Source of the DNA: Oreocharis arfaki
Taxonomy: Eukaryota; Chordata; Aves; Passeriformes; Paramythiidae
Direction of reading: 5' to 3'
Assembly: GCA_013398015.1 (NCBI GenBank)
Contig: VZRR01012727.1
Location: 2,285,231 to 2,349,230 of the forward strand
Length of the DNA: 64,000 nucleotides
In this document: piece by piece, positions 38,728 to 51,300 of the stretch
Layout: each line of letters starts with the position of its first letter
Position numbering within the stretch: the first letter of the stretch is position 1
Translations under genes and position numbers: made by a program
Notes under the pieces: model-generated
Database searches by the model: none
What the model was told of the DNA's origin: nothing
The model's input: only the letters and a program-made list of their open reading frames with translations

Positions 38728-40184
38728 CACCCAAAACAACAAACCCACCTTGTAAATGATGTTTCTAAAAACTGTTTCGTAACTGTTGACTGGTTCACGA
38801 ATGTTCTATTTTCAGAATACTTGCATCATAAATTATGTCATTTTAAAACTGTTTTTACATGAAGCACTGTTTGCCATCCTTAGACACAAGAAGAAATGGA
38901 ACTTAGCTAAAGGATAATCATATTACCATGTATATAACCATCTCTATAACTGATGTTAGCTCTTGTGTATTTAGGAAATTTTTCTAAAACAGCAGGAGAA
39001 AACAAAGAAAAATTATTTTAAAAGAGTCTGGGTTTCAGAATAGCCCATCTTTCTCACAGCTCTTGCAACAAATTCCTGAATATATTCCTATAAAACAGCA
39101 GAAAGAAATCAAATCAGTTGTACTCCTTGGATCAAAATATGTTGGGGGTTTAAGATATATTCTTAGTAACGCTGCACGTGTTTCAGTGTACATCCTACAC
39201 TCATAGGGGATTTTTTTTCCTGTATGAGGAATTTTTGGGTTTTTTTTCTCTTGTTGACACTTTGAAGAGTACCGACATTGTGCCTTATATGTGAGTTACT
39301 AGAAAAGATCAAAGTCTTATTAAGTTCCCAGTTATTCCACCAATACCAACAGGATGTTTATAAACCATGATTCATGTTGGGTATACCAAGAAGAGAACAC
39401 AGACCACAGTTCTCAGTAATAAACAAAGCCAACAACACTTTTCAGCTATGGAAACTGATTAAAGAGTTATGGGCAAGCTGTCATAGGAAGGAAAACCCAA
39501 CAGGGCTTCCCACTTCTAACAGACGTGCAGGAAGCTGACTGCAGAACACTTTCTGAGAGTCTAACTTTGCTCTATGCACTCTAAAATTATCTGATACACT
39601 CTCTAGAAAGATTTTACTTAAATCCATAATTATTCACACAGAGTTGAGGGATTTTTCTGCACATAAAACATTCATCAAATGTGGTTTTCAGCAAAAACCT
39701 ATTCAGTTATTTCCGAACTTACAGTTTCACCTCCAAATAACCAAGGACTAAAATTTTTTAAAAAAGTAAAAAGAAAGCAGTCTCTTCCTGGCCAGCAGGA
39801 GCCCAGAGGTGAGAGAAGTTCCCACAGAAAACAGTGTTTGAATCCCTCTTCTGCTCAAGGAGCCCTTGATCCATGTCTCCCATCTGCTCACTATGTGCCC
39901 AAAACAGTGAGCTAAAGGACAGTCTCACTGGCTCCTGAGACACACAAAACATTGAAATATTTGCTGAACAAAGGGTTCAGTGGTCCTGCAGTTCACACTA
40001 TCTCTTAGGAAGTAAACGCCAACTGAGCTAGGATGTTTTAGATAAGGGGAGAATTTCACTAGTGGTTTAATTTCCTGATGACACTCTAACATTATAAACT
40101 GGAGACCTTAAGACCAATGGTTAAAAGCCAGTGCAAGGCAGCCCAAACATCCTTTCATTTTCAGACTACTTAAGCTTGCTGGAA

Positions 40185-40198
40185 TTTTTTTTTTTTTT
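40185..40198 (+). repeat. poly(T) run, 14 bases
   Basis: Fourteen T. On the minus strand it would be a poly(A); no retroposed body is recognised on its 5' side in that orientation. A short AAATA-type repeat (40258-40280) lies nearby. Confidence 0.9.
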
Positions 40199-40782
40199 CT
40201 TTTGTGGGGTTTCCTGGCTGTTTCTTAGGAAAATGTTCAGTATTAGAAAATGGAAAGCATAATAAATAAAATAAAATAATTTCATTAGAAAACACCAAAA
40301 TGAAATTTCCCAGTTTCCGAAGTTTTTACTCAAGAACAAGGGGTGGGAGGTCTGCAGCTCTGCAAGCACTGCAACACTCATCCAAAGTCTACAATGAAGT
40401 CATGAATTTCTCATTAAAATCTGCACCATGTAAGCATAAATACCTTTAATATACTTTTCATGTAGTTTTTTAAATGGACAACTCTAAGTTACATGGTGAA
40501 GACAGCGCATTCCTGCAGAAACATCGTATGTAAAAATGTGAAGGGCAGCTCTGACTCCATGACAAATATTGCATCACTCCTACACTGGAAAATACTACAA
40601 ATACGTAAGTACCGTTGTGGAAATGTATGCAAATTATATTAATGAGCTTGTGGTTTGTAGTCAAAAATTATTTCCTAATGCATATCGTAGGATTTCATAA
40701 TTTCAGTATTTAAACATCTCATTTAATTATAAAGCTTCCTTTTGATAAGGTCTCTCTGCTTCTCTTGAAATAAATAAAGATT

Positions 40783-40799
40783 TATATATATATATATAT
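40783..40799. repeat. (TA)n microsatellite
   Basis: Eight and a half uninterrupted TA units follow an A-rich stretch. It is a likely length-polymorphic site. Confidence 0.9.
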
Positions 40800-41824
40800 T
40801 GCTGTTCGGGAAGTGACCATCCCTAAACAGAAAATTACTAATTTAAGAATCATGTTAGAATCAAGGATGGATATTCATAAAAATGAGTAGTGAAACAATA
40901 GCCTGAAACAATTTCACTCGACCAGGAGTCTGTGTGTGGTCAATGCTTACAAACCAAACAGCAGAAAAGTGTGTTCTTACATTTACTGTATTGCCTGGAG
41001 CAGTTAAATTGACCTCTTAGGAGGGTAAACATTGTGTCTACCCAGTTGACTGTGTAGTCAATACCAACAGGAGCAAAGGGGGCTTTTTCCGAACTAGGAA
41101 AGTAACTCCTCAGTGAGACTAATTAATTTCTCTGGAAACATCCAGGATATTGATTTGAGATTTGAAAACACTGCTGATGTACAGTTGTCAGCTACACATA
41201 GATGAGAGCAATCTTTGATGGAACTTTAAAGAAATGAAGCAAACAGTATTTTACAGTCTAACTTCTGCTGTTACACAGCAGACAGCTCAGCCAAGCAGTA
41301 GAGAATCTGAAAATTTTTACAACTTCATTAGTGCTCAGAAAGCCCCACGATTTTCTGTAATCTTAATCAAACAGATTTTTGACACATTCACTGAAGGTTT
41401 TGATATAGTTAGAAAACATGAAAGCATCTGAACTATCTTGTTTCCCACCCTGACAAGCCCTGTTTACCAGTGATCAGTGCAGAACTTGAGTTTCTCTGAT
41501 ATCCTAGAGGTGTGATGCCCCTACACTGACTGTGCTTAAAGTGTGAAGGTGTGGTTGTTTCAACAACCAAATTTTACTTTTCTAACAAGCTCTATCTGAA
41601 CACTCCTGAGTTACATTCTGCCTTAGGCACACGTACAAGCAGCATCTGTTTAAATCATTGGCAGTAAAACATTTCTTGCCATATCAAAGTGTATTGATCT
41701 TAAGACATAAAATTCAGCTTTTTGCAGCAGATGTGATTATTCATATTCAAACTGCTTGAGGAAGGGACTGTGAAGATGCCCCTCCACAGCAGTGCAGTTG
41801 CTGAGTTTAGTGTAGGGTTTAAGA

Positions 41825-42060
41825 GGGGTTCAGCCCCAGGGCCTCTGCAATGGGGACATCAGGCTGGGCCAGCCCAGCACCACTTTGGGCTTTGAGCTCA
41901 GTGACCTGCGCATCACCCTCAGCCCCCTGACCTGCGGCAGGTCCTCATCCATAGCCAGTGCAGCTGCCCTAGGAGCCTTCACCAGAAGCTCAGTCCGGAC
42001 AACACAGGATCGGTGTGTATAGAATCTGTCCCATGACCTGGGCAGTGCCAAAGCTCCATG
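41825..42060. other. GC-rich, CpG-poor island
   Basis: A sharp compositional island rich in CCC/GGG and CAGC/GCTG runs, set in AT-rich DNA. Frames on the minus strand are open but no protein family is recognised. It may be a decayed repeat, a non-coding exon or conserved sequence. Confidence 0.5.
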
Positions 42061-45000
42061 GAAGAATTTTCAAGACAAAAATCACACAGCCCAACAAACG
42101 TAAATAATGGAGAGAAGACAAACTTGGCAGAGTAACTGGGAGCAAGACAGAAGGTATGGACTTCCTTGTGCAACAGGGGATGGACAGCGGGGGTCAGCCA
42201 GGGAAGAGAGAGATAAAGAAGATTGGTTTGGCAGCTGCTGACATTGGTGATACTTTGCAGAAGGTGTGAGATTGTACGTACCCTCTAAGAACGACTCACT
42301 TCTTTTCAAGCTATAAAACATCTAAAGAGAATTAATTTTGAGAATCTGGTTAGAACACCCCTTTTGTCAAATGCAGCCTGAATGTATTTTTATGTGTGTT
42401 GGAGTTTCCTGTTAAATTATAGAGGTTTTTAATGGAAATGCTGACAGGACCTTAACCATTGCAGTGTGAACAAATGAATAACAATATACATATTCTTCTT
42501 GCTAATAAAGTTTTATAGCCTTGAAATTCAGTGTAGAATTAGTCGATCGATTCTAGAGAGAATTTTTGAAAGAAAAGCTTCATGGTGCTTTCCTCCTTCC
42601 ATGATGCGAAAAACAAATCATTCCAGAGTTTTAATTTATTATCAGGCTTTTACAGATACCTTTAGGTTTTTCTCCCTAATGTTTTTTGCGGTCTGTTTAT
42701 GACAGTATTAAAGACATAAGCACAATTTCAAAAGGATGTAATGTCTTTTTCTGACTTGAGGAACAAAATATCCAATTTTTTATTCATTTAACTAGAATCA
42801 TTTCTTACATCTCAAGTTCATCTTTTTCTTTGATTTTACACTACATTTCCCTAAAGGTTTCCCCATTAATATTAACATATTTATGAATCTCATTATTCTG
42901 ATTTATGTATTTTCAATATATTTAAGGCTATGTCAATATTAAGCTATTTGTCCCTTGTGAGCACCTTCTACAGAGTTAGGATTAGAAATATTTTTAAACT
43001 TAACATACTGAGAACGACCACTTTGGGCTCAGAGGTAATATACTTATATAACCAAACTGTTTCTCCATTTGTTCAGTTTAGTTACTGAGTCTGCTTTAAA
43101 AAAGGAATAACTCCAGTAATGAGACAAATTACTTTTAATCAAAGATAGACTATCAAAACAATTATATTTAATTAAAACAACTATATTCAAAGACATACAT
43201 GATGATGTAAAGGCATCATACTACAGGACATACTGTGTGCATTACCCCCAGCTAGAATTTGAAGCTCCTTTACAGCTTTCAGAGGCCACAGTGGCCTTGC
43301 CTGGACCCTGACACTGTGCTGATTAGCTTGACTCCACCTGCCCACACAGCTACTGCCAGCTATATGCCCAGTCTCAAAGGGACAGTAACCTGCACGGGAT
43401 GAAGGATGCAGCTCCACAACTGCCAGCAGCAGGTTAGGAGCTGTAGCCTATAAGGGCACTTATACCATAACACATTACTCACATATGAAATCTAAACCTG
43501 CAGCACAATGCTCCCCTCTCTCTGGGTAGGCATGAGAATGAAATTTCTTAATTTTTTTTTTAAAGGGCTCATTGTCATCATGAATTTCAGATACAGATTC
43601 CAGTAGAGAAAGCTAGAACTCGGCCTATCCCTATCAATGTGGTCATAGCTTGCTTACAGATAACAAATGTTGTTTATTGATATGTTATTGATTTCATATA
43701 TTCATATTGTATATTCAGCATGAATTCCCAGACTTTCTTACATGGATCCTAATGGGTAGACTACATGAAAAAACAAGGAAGCAAAACACTTATTTTTCAA
43801 GCAAAGAATCCATGGTGTGTGAACAGAACAGTCTCTTTTTCTTTGTAGAAAATCTGCATAAGACTGGAATTGATTGCTCTGTTAATTACTGTGCTTGCCT
43901 CTCTTCCATTACTGTGTCAATAATAAAGATAGAGCTGGTGTTGAAACATTTTGCTATAATTGCCATTTTTATTAAAATCTAGTTTGCAATATTCCTCTTG
44001 CAACCCTTTCTATGTGCATACTGAATATGATCAGAAAATAAGTTGAAAGTAACTCACACATACAATGCCAATCAATTCTTGGGAAAGAACATCCCTCCAT
44101 GGACACACACTAGTGAGGCTATCAGAAAGTGATTAATGCAAATTGCTTATTAGAGAAACACATGGCCATAATTTCATGTCTTGTTAGATGAGTTGCAGCT
44201 TTGCACTTCTGCTTTCCACTCTGACCTCCCACTGACTGGCCTCTAATTCCCAGGGATTTGCCCTGTTGACTTTCTTTAAAAAAAAACAAACGAAAATCAT
44301 CATGAAGACAACTTCTTCCAGGAATACCTGTTTGTTATCGGATGATGAAACAAAGACAGTGCAAAGATTTGGCCCAGTGGTGATTTTTCCTAACACTTTT
44401 TCTTTAGCTTTTCCTCCTACGAAATATGAACTTCATCTGTTCCTCTGACTCCATCATTATATTGCTATTAGGCAGAGCTAAAGAAGACTTTACCCATCCC
44501 CTGAGTGACAGAATTTCTTTTAAAAGGTGCTAAACATCTCTCTAATACAACTAAAAAACCCATGCCAACACTCAGGAAAAGTACCTGCTAAATCTAAAGT
44601 TCAAATAGGAATGAATTGCATCAGGTTCCTAGGAAAGACTGCAAGTAAACTTTTTAACTCCATGAAACCTGGACTTCTATTGCTTTAAAAGAACTGAAGA
44701 TGTCTGTGCTGGTTTTTCTGTGTCTTTATTGCATGTTTCTAAGAGACATCAACAGGGAACAAAGGTCCTTTTTAAAGATAAATTTACCAAGTCATAATCC
44801 AGTATATGTATTCTCTATATCTCCTAATTAGCAATAATACCTTGAGAATATATTTTTCTCATACATTACTCTAAATTATGTATTGGGAAGCAATAAGCAC
44901 TGAGTTCATTTAAAAGGAAGTATCATTTTCACAATGAAAACTTTCTTGTGAAATAGTTTGGCCAGAGCATTTCCTATCATTCTGTGGTTATGCTGACAAT

Positions 45001-46009
45001 TGCTTTATTAAAAGGAAATCCACCAGCAACAGCAAGATCTACAAAAAGAATCAATTATGCTGTAATTTATACCTACCCCATGCTAGCAAAAGTAAGCCTT
45101 GAATCCAGAAATCTTAATATGGACTTTAAACAGAAGTACACATTACAATGCACTTGGATAAAATAAGCAACACAAATCATAGCACATCTGCCACTGCTCT
45201 GTGTTTGCCATATAGTGAATGTGGGGCCTAAGCCTTCGAATGACCCCACGTGCACAGATCCAGGGACATCAGAGATGTTTGGCTGTGGGGGTACTAAGCA
45301 GAATGAAGGAATAAAGTGTAGGTTAGCGTTGTGCTTTTCTTTTTTTTCTTCTTAAATTTTGTGGGTTATCATCCAAATTCCAGTTAGCAACCTGTCTCAT
45401 TGAGAGACACCATCCATCAGCTCTCAGAGCAAAACCCATCTTACCCTTTGCTGTGAAAGCTCCTACTGGATAGAACTCCCTCACCCCTCCTGAATTTAAT
45501 TCCCCTCCTTTCTCATGATATTAGAAAACACTCACATTACTTGAAAGGATGATCCCTGCCAGCCTCTCTATAACCATCCTCCTTCACTGCTTATACTGTG
45601 AATTCACAGCTTCCAAGACATTAAAGCTAGAGCAAGGCATGAACACCCAAGGCTGCCTTTCCACATACAGAGCCCTTCAGATAACATCCAACAGCTCCCA
45701 CACCTTGCTGAACTACAGCACCCATTCTCTTTCTGCACTAATGAAAAGGTTTTCTGAAGATCCAACAGGGAAAATTCCTCTGTGCATTAATTTTATTGTA
45801 TTATTAACATCAGTTTGAAACTGACACTGTATGAATAAATATATTATTTATTATCTACTTTTGTTTCAGTAGCAAGTGGAAATCCACCTAGTCTCTCTCA
45901 GAACGAGCAGAACTATAACCTGCTGGCCAGAATCAGTTCTGTTGTTCCTGAAGGCAGACTGGGAGCCTCTAAACCAAGACCTCGGTGCAGGGTAGAGGGT
46001 GAGCAGCAA
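42061..46009. other. non-coding stretch
   Basis: Unique-looking AT-rich DNA with a moderately G+C-rich part near 43240-43440, a 10-base T run (43552-43561) and the POU octamer at 44136. No gene is recognised. Confidence 0.65.
44125..44200. promoter_or_regulatory. POU octamer in homeodomain-like context
   Basis: A perfect octamer ATGCAAAT at 44136-44143 is embedded in TTAATGCAAATTGC, joined to a TTAAT core, a common POU/homeodomain composite. Other octamers in the window (22193, 34381, 40627, about 51557) lie in less striking settings. Confidence 0.22.
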
Positions 46010-46570
46010 AAGTGGGAATCCTCAACTTTACAACATACTGGAGAGGTGGAGGGAAAGGAGAAGCCCTGAGACCAGGCTCTGACAGGGATAAACCCACGCA
46101 CAGGCTGCCACCACACACAGTAAGGAAGTGGCAGTGGGGGTCTGAGCTTCCTGAAGGAAAAGCTGCTCCCAAGACATCCTCTGGCAGTGCCCAGGTTTCA
46201 TTGCGCTCTGCAGGGCAAGAAAGAGATTGAGGATACCCAGCTGCAAGAAATGCTGTACTGCAAAGTGCTGTAACTCCACCTGAAATGCTTTGAATTCAGT
46301 CGTTCTGCTTCGTGCTCCGGGTGCCAGCCAAGAAGGCACCAAGGAGAGAGGCAGCACAGAGTCAGCCCTCACAGGCTGCAGAAATCTGCCCTCCTGCACC
46401 AGCCTGACCCTGCCAAAGCCCACCCCGGGCTGTGGGAGGGAAGGTGAAAGCCAAGAACCATGGCCAGAGGGCTGGGAGAGGCACTGGCAGTGAGGACAGC
46501 AGGAGCCCAGCAGCCCCAGAAGCACAAGCCTTGCCCTTGCACCTCCAGCTCCTGGAGGAGGGTCATGCCA
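46010..46570. other. largest GC-rich island; long non-ATG frame
   Basis: About 560 bases of high G+C, strongest at 46370-46560, with a few CpGs. The minus strand carries the longest open frame of the window (183 codons, 46028-46579), but it begins at TTG and has no recognised domain. The lack of stops follows from the base composition. It is listed as a compositional feature only. Confidence 0.55.
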
Positions 46571-47910
46571 GCTAGTCAAAACCAGAATGACTGATGGATG
46601 GCTCTAGGAAAAATAAATAAAATAAAAAGTCGATAACCATGCAGGAAGCATAGACTTCCAAAGTCCACCTGATCTGTAGAAAACTAATGGTATCTAATAA
46701 AAGAACTTGTCAGATTCCTTCAGAAAGGTAATGGTGGTTGAAATTCTGCTTTCAAGCAATGTAGAAAATTGCTCTGCATAGTTTAAAACAGTGCTCTGGA
46801 TAAGCATCATCAAACTCTGCCTTGAATAATCTCTCTTCAAAAGCTTTATTTCACTGAAAGCTGGAAAGATTCAGGCACTGAAACTCAACTGGTCTTAATC
46901 TAACCCTTATCTGAGCATGGGCTCTGCTATTGGCAACAAGAAGGTTTTTAGGTACACTTCTGCTCCAGAAATGTAAGACTGGATTTTGTGTTACACAGGC
47001 TGAGCTCAGGCTACAAAAACACCCCAGATATTTAGTTCCATACATTACCTCTGAAGAAGAATTATAAAAAGCCAAAGTGGCTAAGTGGTCGCTCATATTT
47101 GTAGTTTTATTACTCATTTTCCATTTTCTCTCCAAAACATGTATCAAATTATTTGTACCAGGAAATGATGGCACGGGATACCAACAAATGGAAATTATTT
47201 TTGAGAAAGAGAAAAATATTTTGTAATTATACAAAAACAGACTACTAATATCCAGATTCACTTAAGCAATCTGAGAATCAGGCATTTTACCCAAGCTATC
47301 AGCCAAATTCTTTTGACAGTTGCTAAACAGACAGAAATCCTGTGTCTCAATGATTGATCCCACCTATCTTAGTGAGTGACTGAATTACTGTAATTCATTT
47401 ACTGAAGGTGCCTGTCTTTCTCCATTGACTAGGGAGGGAGTGTAGCTGCTGGGGACAGACCACATGGCGGAATTTAGACTGCTCAAGTTACGCAAAAGAA
47501 ACCTCTGTGTCCTTTAACCTACTAAATTATCTATAGAGCAAGCAACAGAAGGTTCTCCGGAGCTTACATTCCCTGCTATGGAGAAAGCCAACATATGATC
47601 AAAATGGGAATTAAGTTCATCTATAAAGAATTAGGAGTGCAAAGTAATTACACTTAGGCTGATGAGCATTAAAAAGCAGTGCAGACGGTTTAGAACATGC
47701 AGAACTTAGCATCAGCAGCAGTGAATACTAAACCAGTACCTCATAACACTTGCAACTGCAGCCATAGTGGTGAATATCCAGTAACACAAAATGAACCTCA
47801 GCAAAAAGTTTGCCTCATTATCAGCCAGGGAAAACCAAACTACTGTTTCTGTCACATCTTCTCCCTTGCAGTGCTGGAGATTAATATTTTCCTTTTCAAC
47901 AGTCCAGCAG

Positions 47911-47925
47911 AAAAAAAAAAAAAAA
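47911..47925 (+). repeat. poly(A) run, 15 bases
   Basis: Fifteen A followed by GAAAAAG. No recognisable retroposed sequence precedes it. Confidence 0.9.
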
Positions 47926-48342
47926 GAAAAAGTTTGTTTTCAACTTTCTGGTATCAGTAGGGAAACAAAGCCACGATAAAAAGGACAAACAGGAACCCCA
48001 CACCTGACAACAATGAAGAATCTTGCTTTCAAACATCACACAATTGGCTGACACTATTTTTTTTATGGGCTAGCAGCTGCGTGACTCATTTATGTATGTT
48101 TTGCCTGCCTTAGCACTAAGTGGACTGATGTAAATAGGAAGCGATGAGGAAAATCAATTCAGGGCAAACACATTTTTTTCAAGGCTGTAACAGGAAGAGA
48201 TAGGAAGCCCAGGAAGATACTTGATAGATATTCAACTCTGTAGAAAAGAGGAAGCAGCATGTTGAAGCACTAAGCTGGTTATTTTGAGTTGTTGAACGGA
48301 AACGGGATTCAGTGCAGAAAGGATGCAGATAGGATGCATTTT

Positions 48343-48355
48343 GTTGCATAGCAAC
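48343..48355 (+). promoter_or_regulatory. RFX-type palindrome
   Basis: GTTGCATAGCAAC is a near-perfect inverted repeat of the RFX half-site (GTTGC / GCAAC) with a three-base centre. It is the second RFX-like element in the window. Function is inferred from motif alone. Confidence 0.3.
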
Positions 48356-51300
48356 CCAGGGAATAGAAGCTCCTGCATATAACTGGAGACCATCTGCTAG
48401 TATGAGAGGGAGAGAAAAAACACGTGTTTAAAAGGGAAAAGGAAAAAAAAAATGCGTAATACCAAAGAAGGAAGTTTAGCTACACTACATGAAACCTGGC
48501 CAAATCACCCCTGGTAAAAGTTTAAGGGATAGAAGAACTTAAGAAGAAGTCATTGTTTGCAGCCACCTACTACAGTAACTTTGTGTCAAGATTGTTCTTA
48601 TAGAACCAGATTAGGCTTTGGTGTAAAATTGACAAACTTCCAGTGAAGATGCTGCCAGTTAATTCACTTCCACTAAAGGAAGATTGCAGCTTCTTCTATT
48701 TTCTCAACAATATTTACAGTAAAACTGCACCAAATTTTAACATCAGTATTTTCCACAATGTCATATACTGCCTATCCCCAGAGCACCACTCAGTCATCAG
48801 GTTGCATGGGAATATTATTCAGTATAGCAACTCCAGCTCTTGGCACACCACAAATACAGTTTTGTTCATGTGAGTAAATGTGAGCTATAAATAAAATGTT
48901 TATATATTCAAATTAGAAACATTCTTAACTGATTTCACTAGATTCCTGGGTCAAAATTGACTCAGGATTTTGTCTGATGCATTGAATTGATGAAAAATAC
49001 AGATAAAACAATTTACAAAGAGTAGGAAAGAAAAAATAAAAGTGTATTCTGAAGAAGAAATTTCCACTAATAAGTGAGGTTAGGAGAGAGCAAGGAAATG
49101 AGCAGGAACCTGAGTCCTGCCAGATGCTGCTGAAGCTGCTGGCTGTACCTAGGAGTGGCTGTTCTGATCCTGGAGCAGCTGGTACCCAGAACCTTTGAAT
49201 GCTGAAGGAGACCCTGAAGGGTAGGGGACAGGAAGCAGAACAGAAAAGTGACAGTCCACAACAGGGACATGCCAGCTATCGAAATGCCCCTGCACAGACT
49301 GTGCAGAAAGAAAGGAATTCTAGAATACACAGGTAGGGGAGAGTCTTAGTCTCCAGATTTTGGTGCTGTATTCAGCTTCTCTTGGCACAGACCTTAGACA
49401 GAAGTGCCGGTCTCTGCCTTTGTGCTCATGGCCATGAGAAATACAGCCCTCACTTCTCTCCGTCATTGTCCCCCATATGACTTCATAGAGCACCCTTGCA
49501 TATAGTTCTCTGATACTCCAGGAGAAGGCACAATACAAATATTCTCCTTATTTTTCTCATTCCAATTTCCTCCTTTTTAAAATATTTTATTATGAAGACA
49601 TGTCAGATGAGCCCGCTGCCATTTTCAGAGTCATTCAGTGTGTAATTGTTGAGGAGAAAACTGTTATAACCTTCATACGAAATTTATGGCCATGTACTGT
49701 GCTGCACTGAATAGCTTCTAGCAACATTATGGTGCTCCCTGGACTGTGTTTTTCTTTATCTAGCAATCACTCACACGGGACTCACACTGGTCTTTCATTA
49801 AACATAGGTTCTCTTCTGCTTCTCATACACACCACCCTGAAGCTTTAATATGTTCCCTGACATGCTGGAAGCTTCTTATTCTGCAGCTGAGGCAGATTTC
49901 TCTGTCCTAAAGGAAAAAAACCCCTTTTTGCTGCCGGGTGACTGTAAAGTGCAGGGGATCTAGGCCAGCACCCAGTCCAGCACGAGGAGGCAGCAGAAGA
50001 CTTAAGTGGCACCAGAGTGGTGTCAGGCAGCCTGTGCTGCTCTTCTGCTGCATTAGGAATTCAAAGCATTTAACTCTATTTCCCACCTCACTCTTGGCCT
50101 AACTTTCCAATTCATGAGTTCTCCCAAGCAGGGGTGACTTCCTATCAAGTTTTAGCCATCTTTTCATCTATGCCCATGATGCCTCAGATCTACTTATATC
50201 AAGGCATAGGAGATTACGTGTCAGCACACGTCCTGCTTAAAGCACTGCTGCTTATGCCACCCTGAGAGCACAGCTCATCCCTGAGGTTGCACAAGCTGAT
50301 TATTGTATGCAGGTGGCAGCATAAGCATCTACTTTTGAACACATCAGCATGTGTAAATATAAAACAAAATTATCAGGTAATAGCACTTATAAGAGGTTGG
50401 AGTGAAAGCAAGCACTCATTAAATTTAGCACCACAGCTCACATTGATCTTCCTTTTAAAATTGTCTCCAATGCATATGCCTCAGAAAACACAAAATGGTG
50501 TAAAATAGGTTTGGGGGCTTATTTCAGGAAAAAACAATTTTTAGTATCCTATAGCTGCTTGAAAGGAAGGACATGTGAGCTTTCATTAGTTGATTAGATT
50601 CCCCTCAAGTCTTTAACTTGAGTTGTTTTACCTCACAAAGGGTTTCACCAATACAGATAAAACAGCAGAAGTCACATGGTGCTTATGGAGACGGGACAAC
50701 TTTTCATCTCCTACCATGCTCTGAAATGCCCTGTGCCTCCCAAGTGAACTCAACCAAGGCTGCAGGAAGGCTCCCCACAGCTGTACAGCCTGCATGTGTG
50801 CAAGCTGATCCCCAAACATGTAGCTTCCAGCAAAGTACAAAAGCTGTGACACATTTCTATACTAATCTCACATTTGAGCTTGTGTTTCCAAGAAACAAGC
50901 TCCCCCAAGCTCATTCTTTCACTCATTTTTATTATTGCTTTTGCATTATTAGTCAATTTATGAAACGCCTGCACACTGCACCGCTCGGCTGCCAAGTACA
51001 GCCACACGGGTGTGAAGCTGAGCTAGCAGAGAACAAAGTTAAAGCAAAATTCTTGCACTGAATAAACCAGAGCAATAGATAAATTTATGAACTTGTCCAA
51101 AGACATGCAGAAAAGAGCTGGAAATACTTTGAGCCTTAAAATAACTGGGGCTTGTCCACCTACAAGTGGTTTTGTCCAGCAGTGTTACATGAGAGTGCTT
51201 GCAAGAACCAGCTGGCAGGTCTGCAAGAAGTACCTACATGCAGCAAGCCTGAGCACTGTTTCACCATGTGCTTTTCCCTCTCCTCTATGCCCCCAAAAAG

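Larger units (their letters stand above)
30151..41824. other. non-coding stretch
   Basis: Contains the enhancer-like cluster at 31.6-31.8 kb, a GC-rich patch at 32.5 kb, an 18-base palindrome, several simple repeats and a small splice-bounded frame (33920-33985). No gene or transposon is recognised. Confidence 0.6.

Noticed and set aside
46028..46579. 183-codon minus-strand open frame, the longest in the window
   Set aside because: It starts at TTG, the first ATG comes far downstream, no domain is recognisable, and the G+C-rich composition alone suppresses stops.
50618..51061. 147-codon plus-strand open frame
   Set aside because: It starts at TTG, has no known motif and no convincing splice or promoter context.
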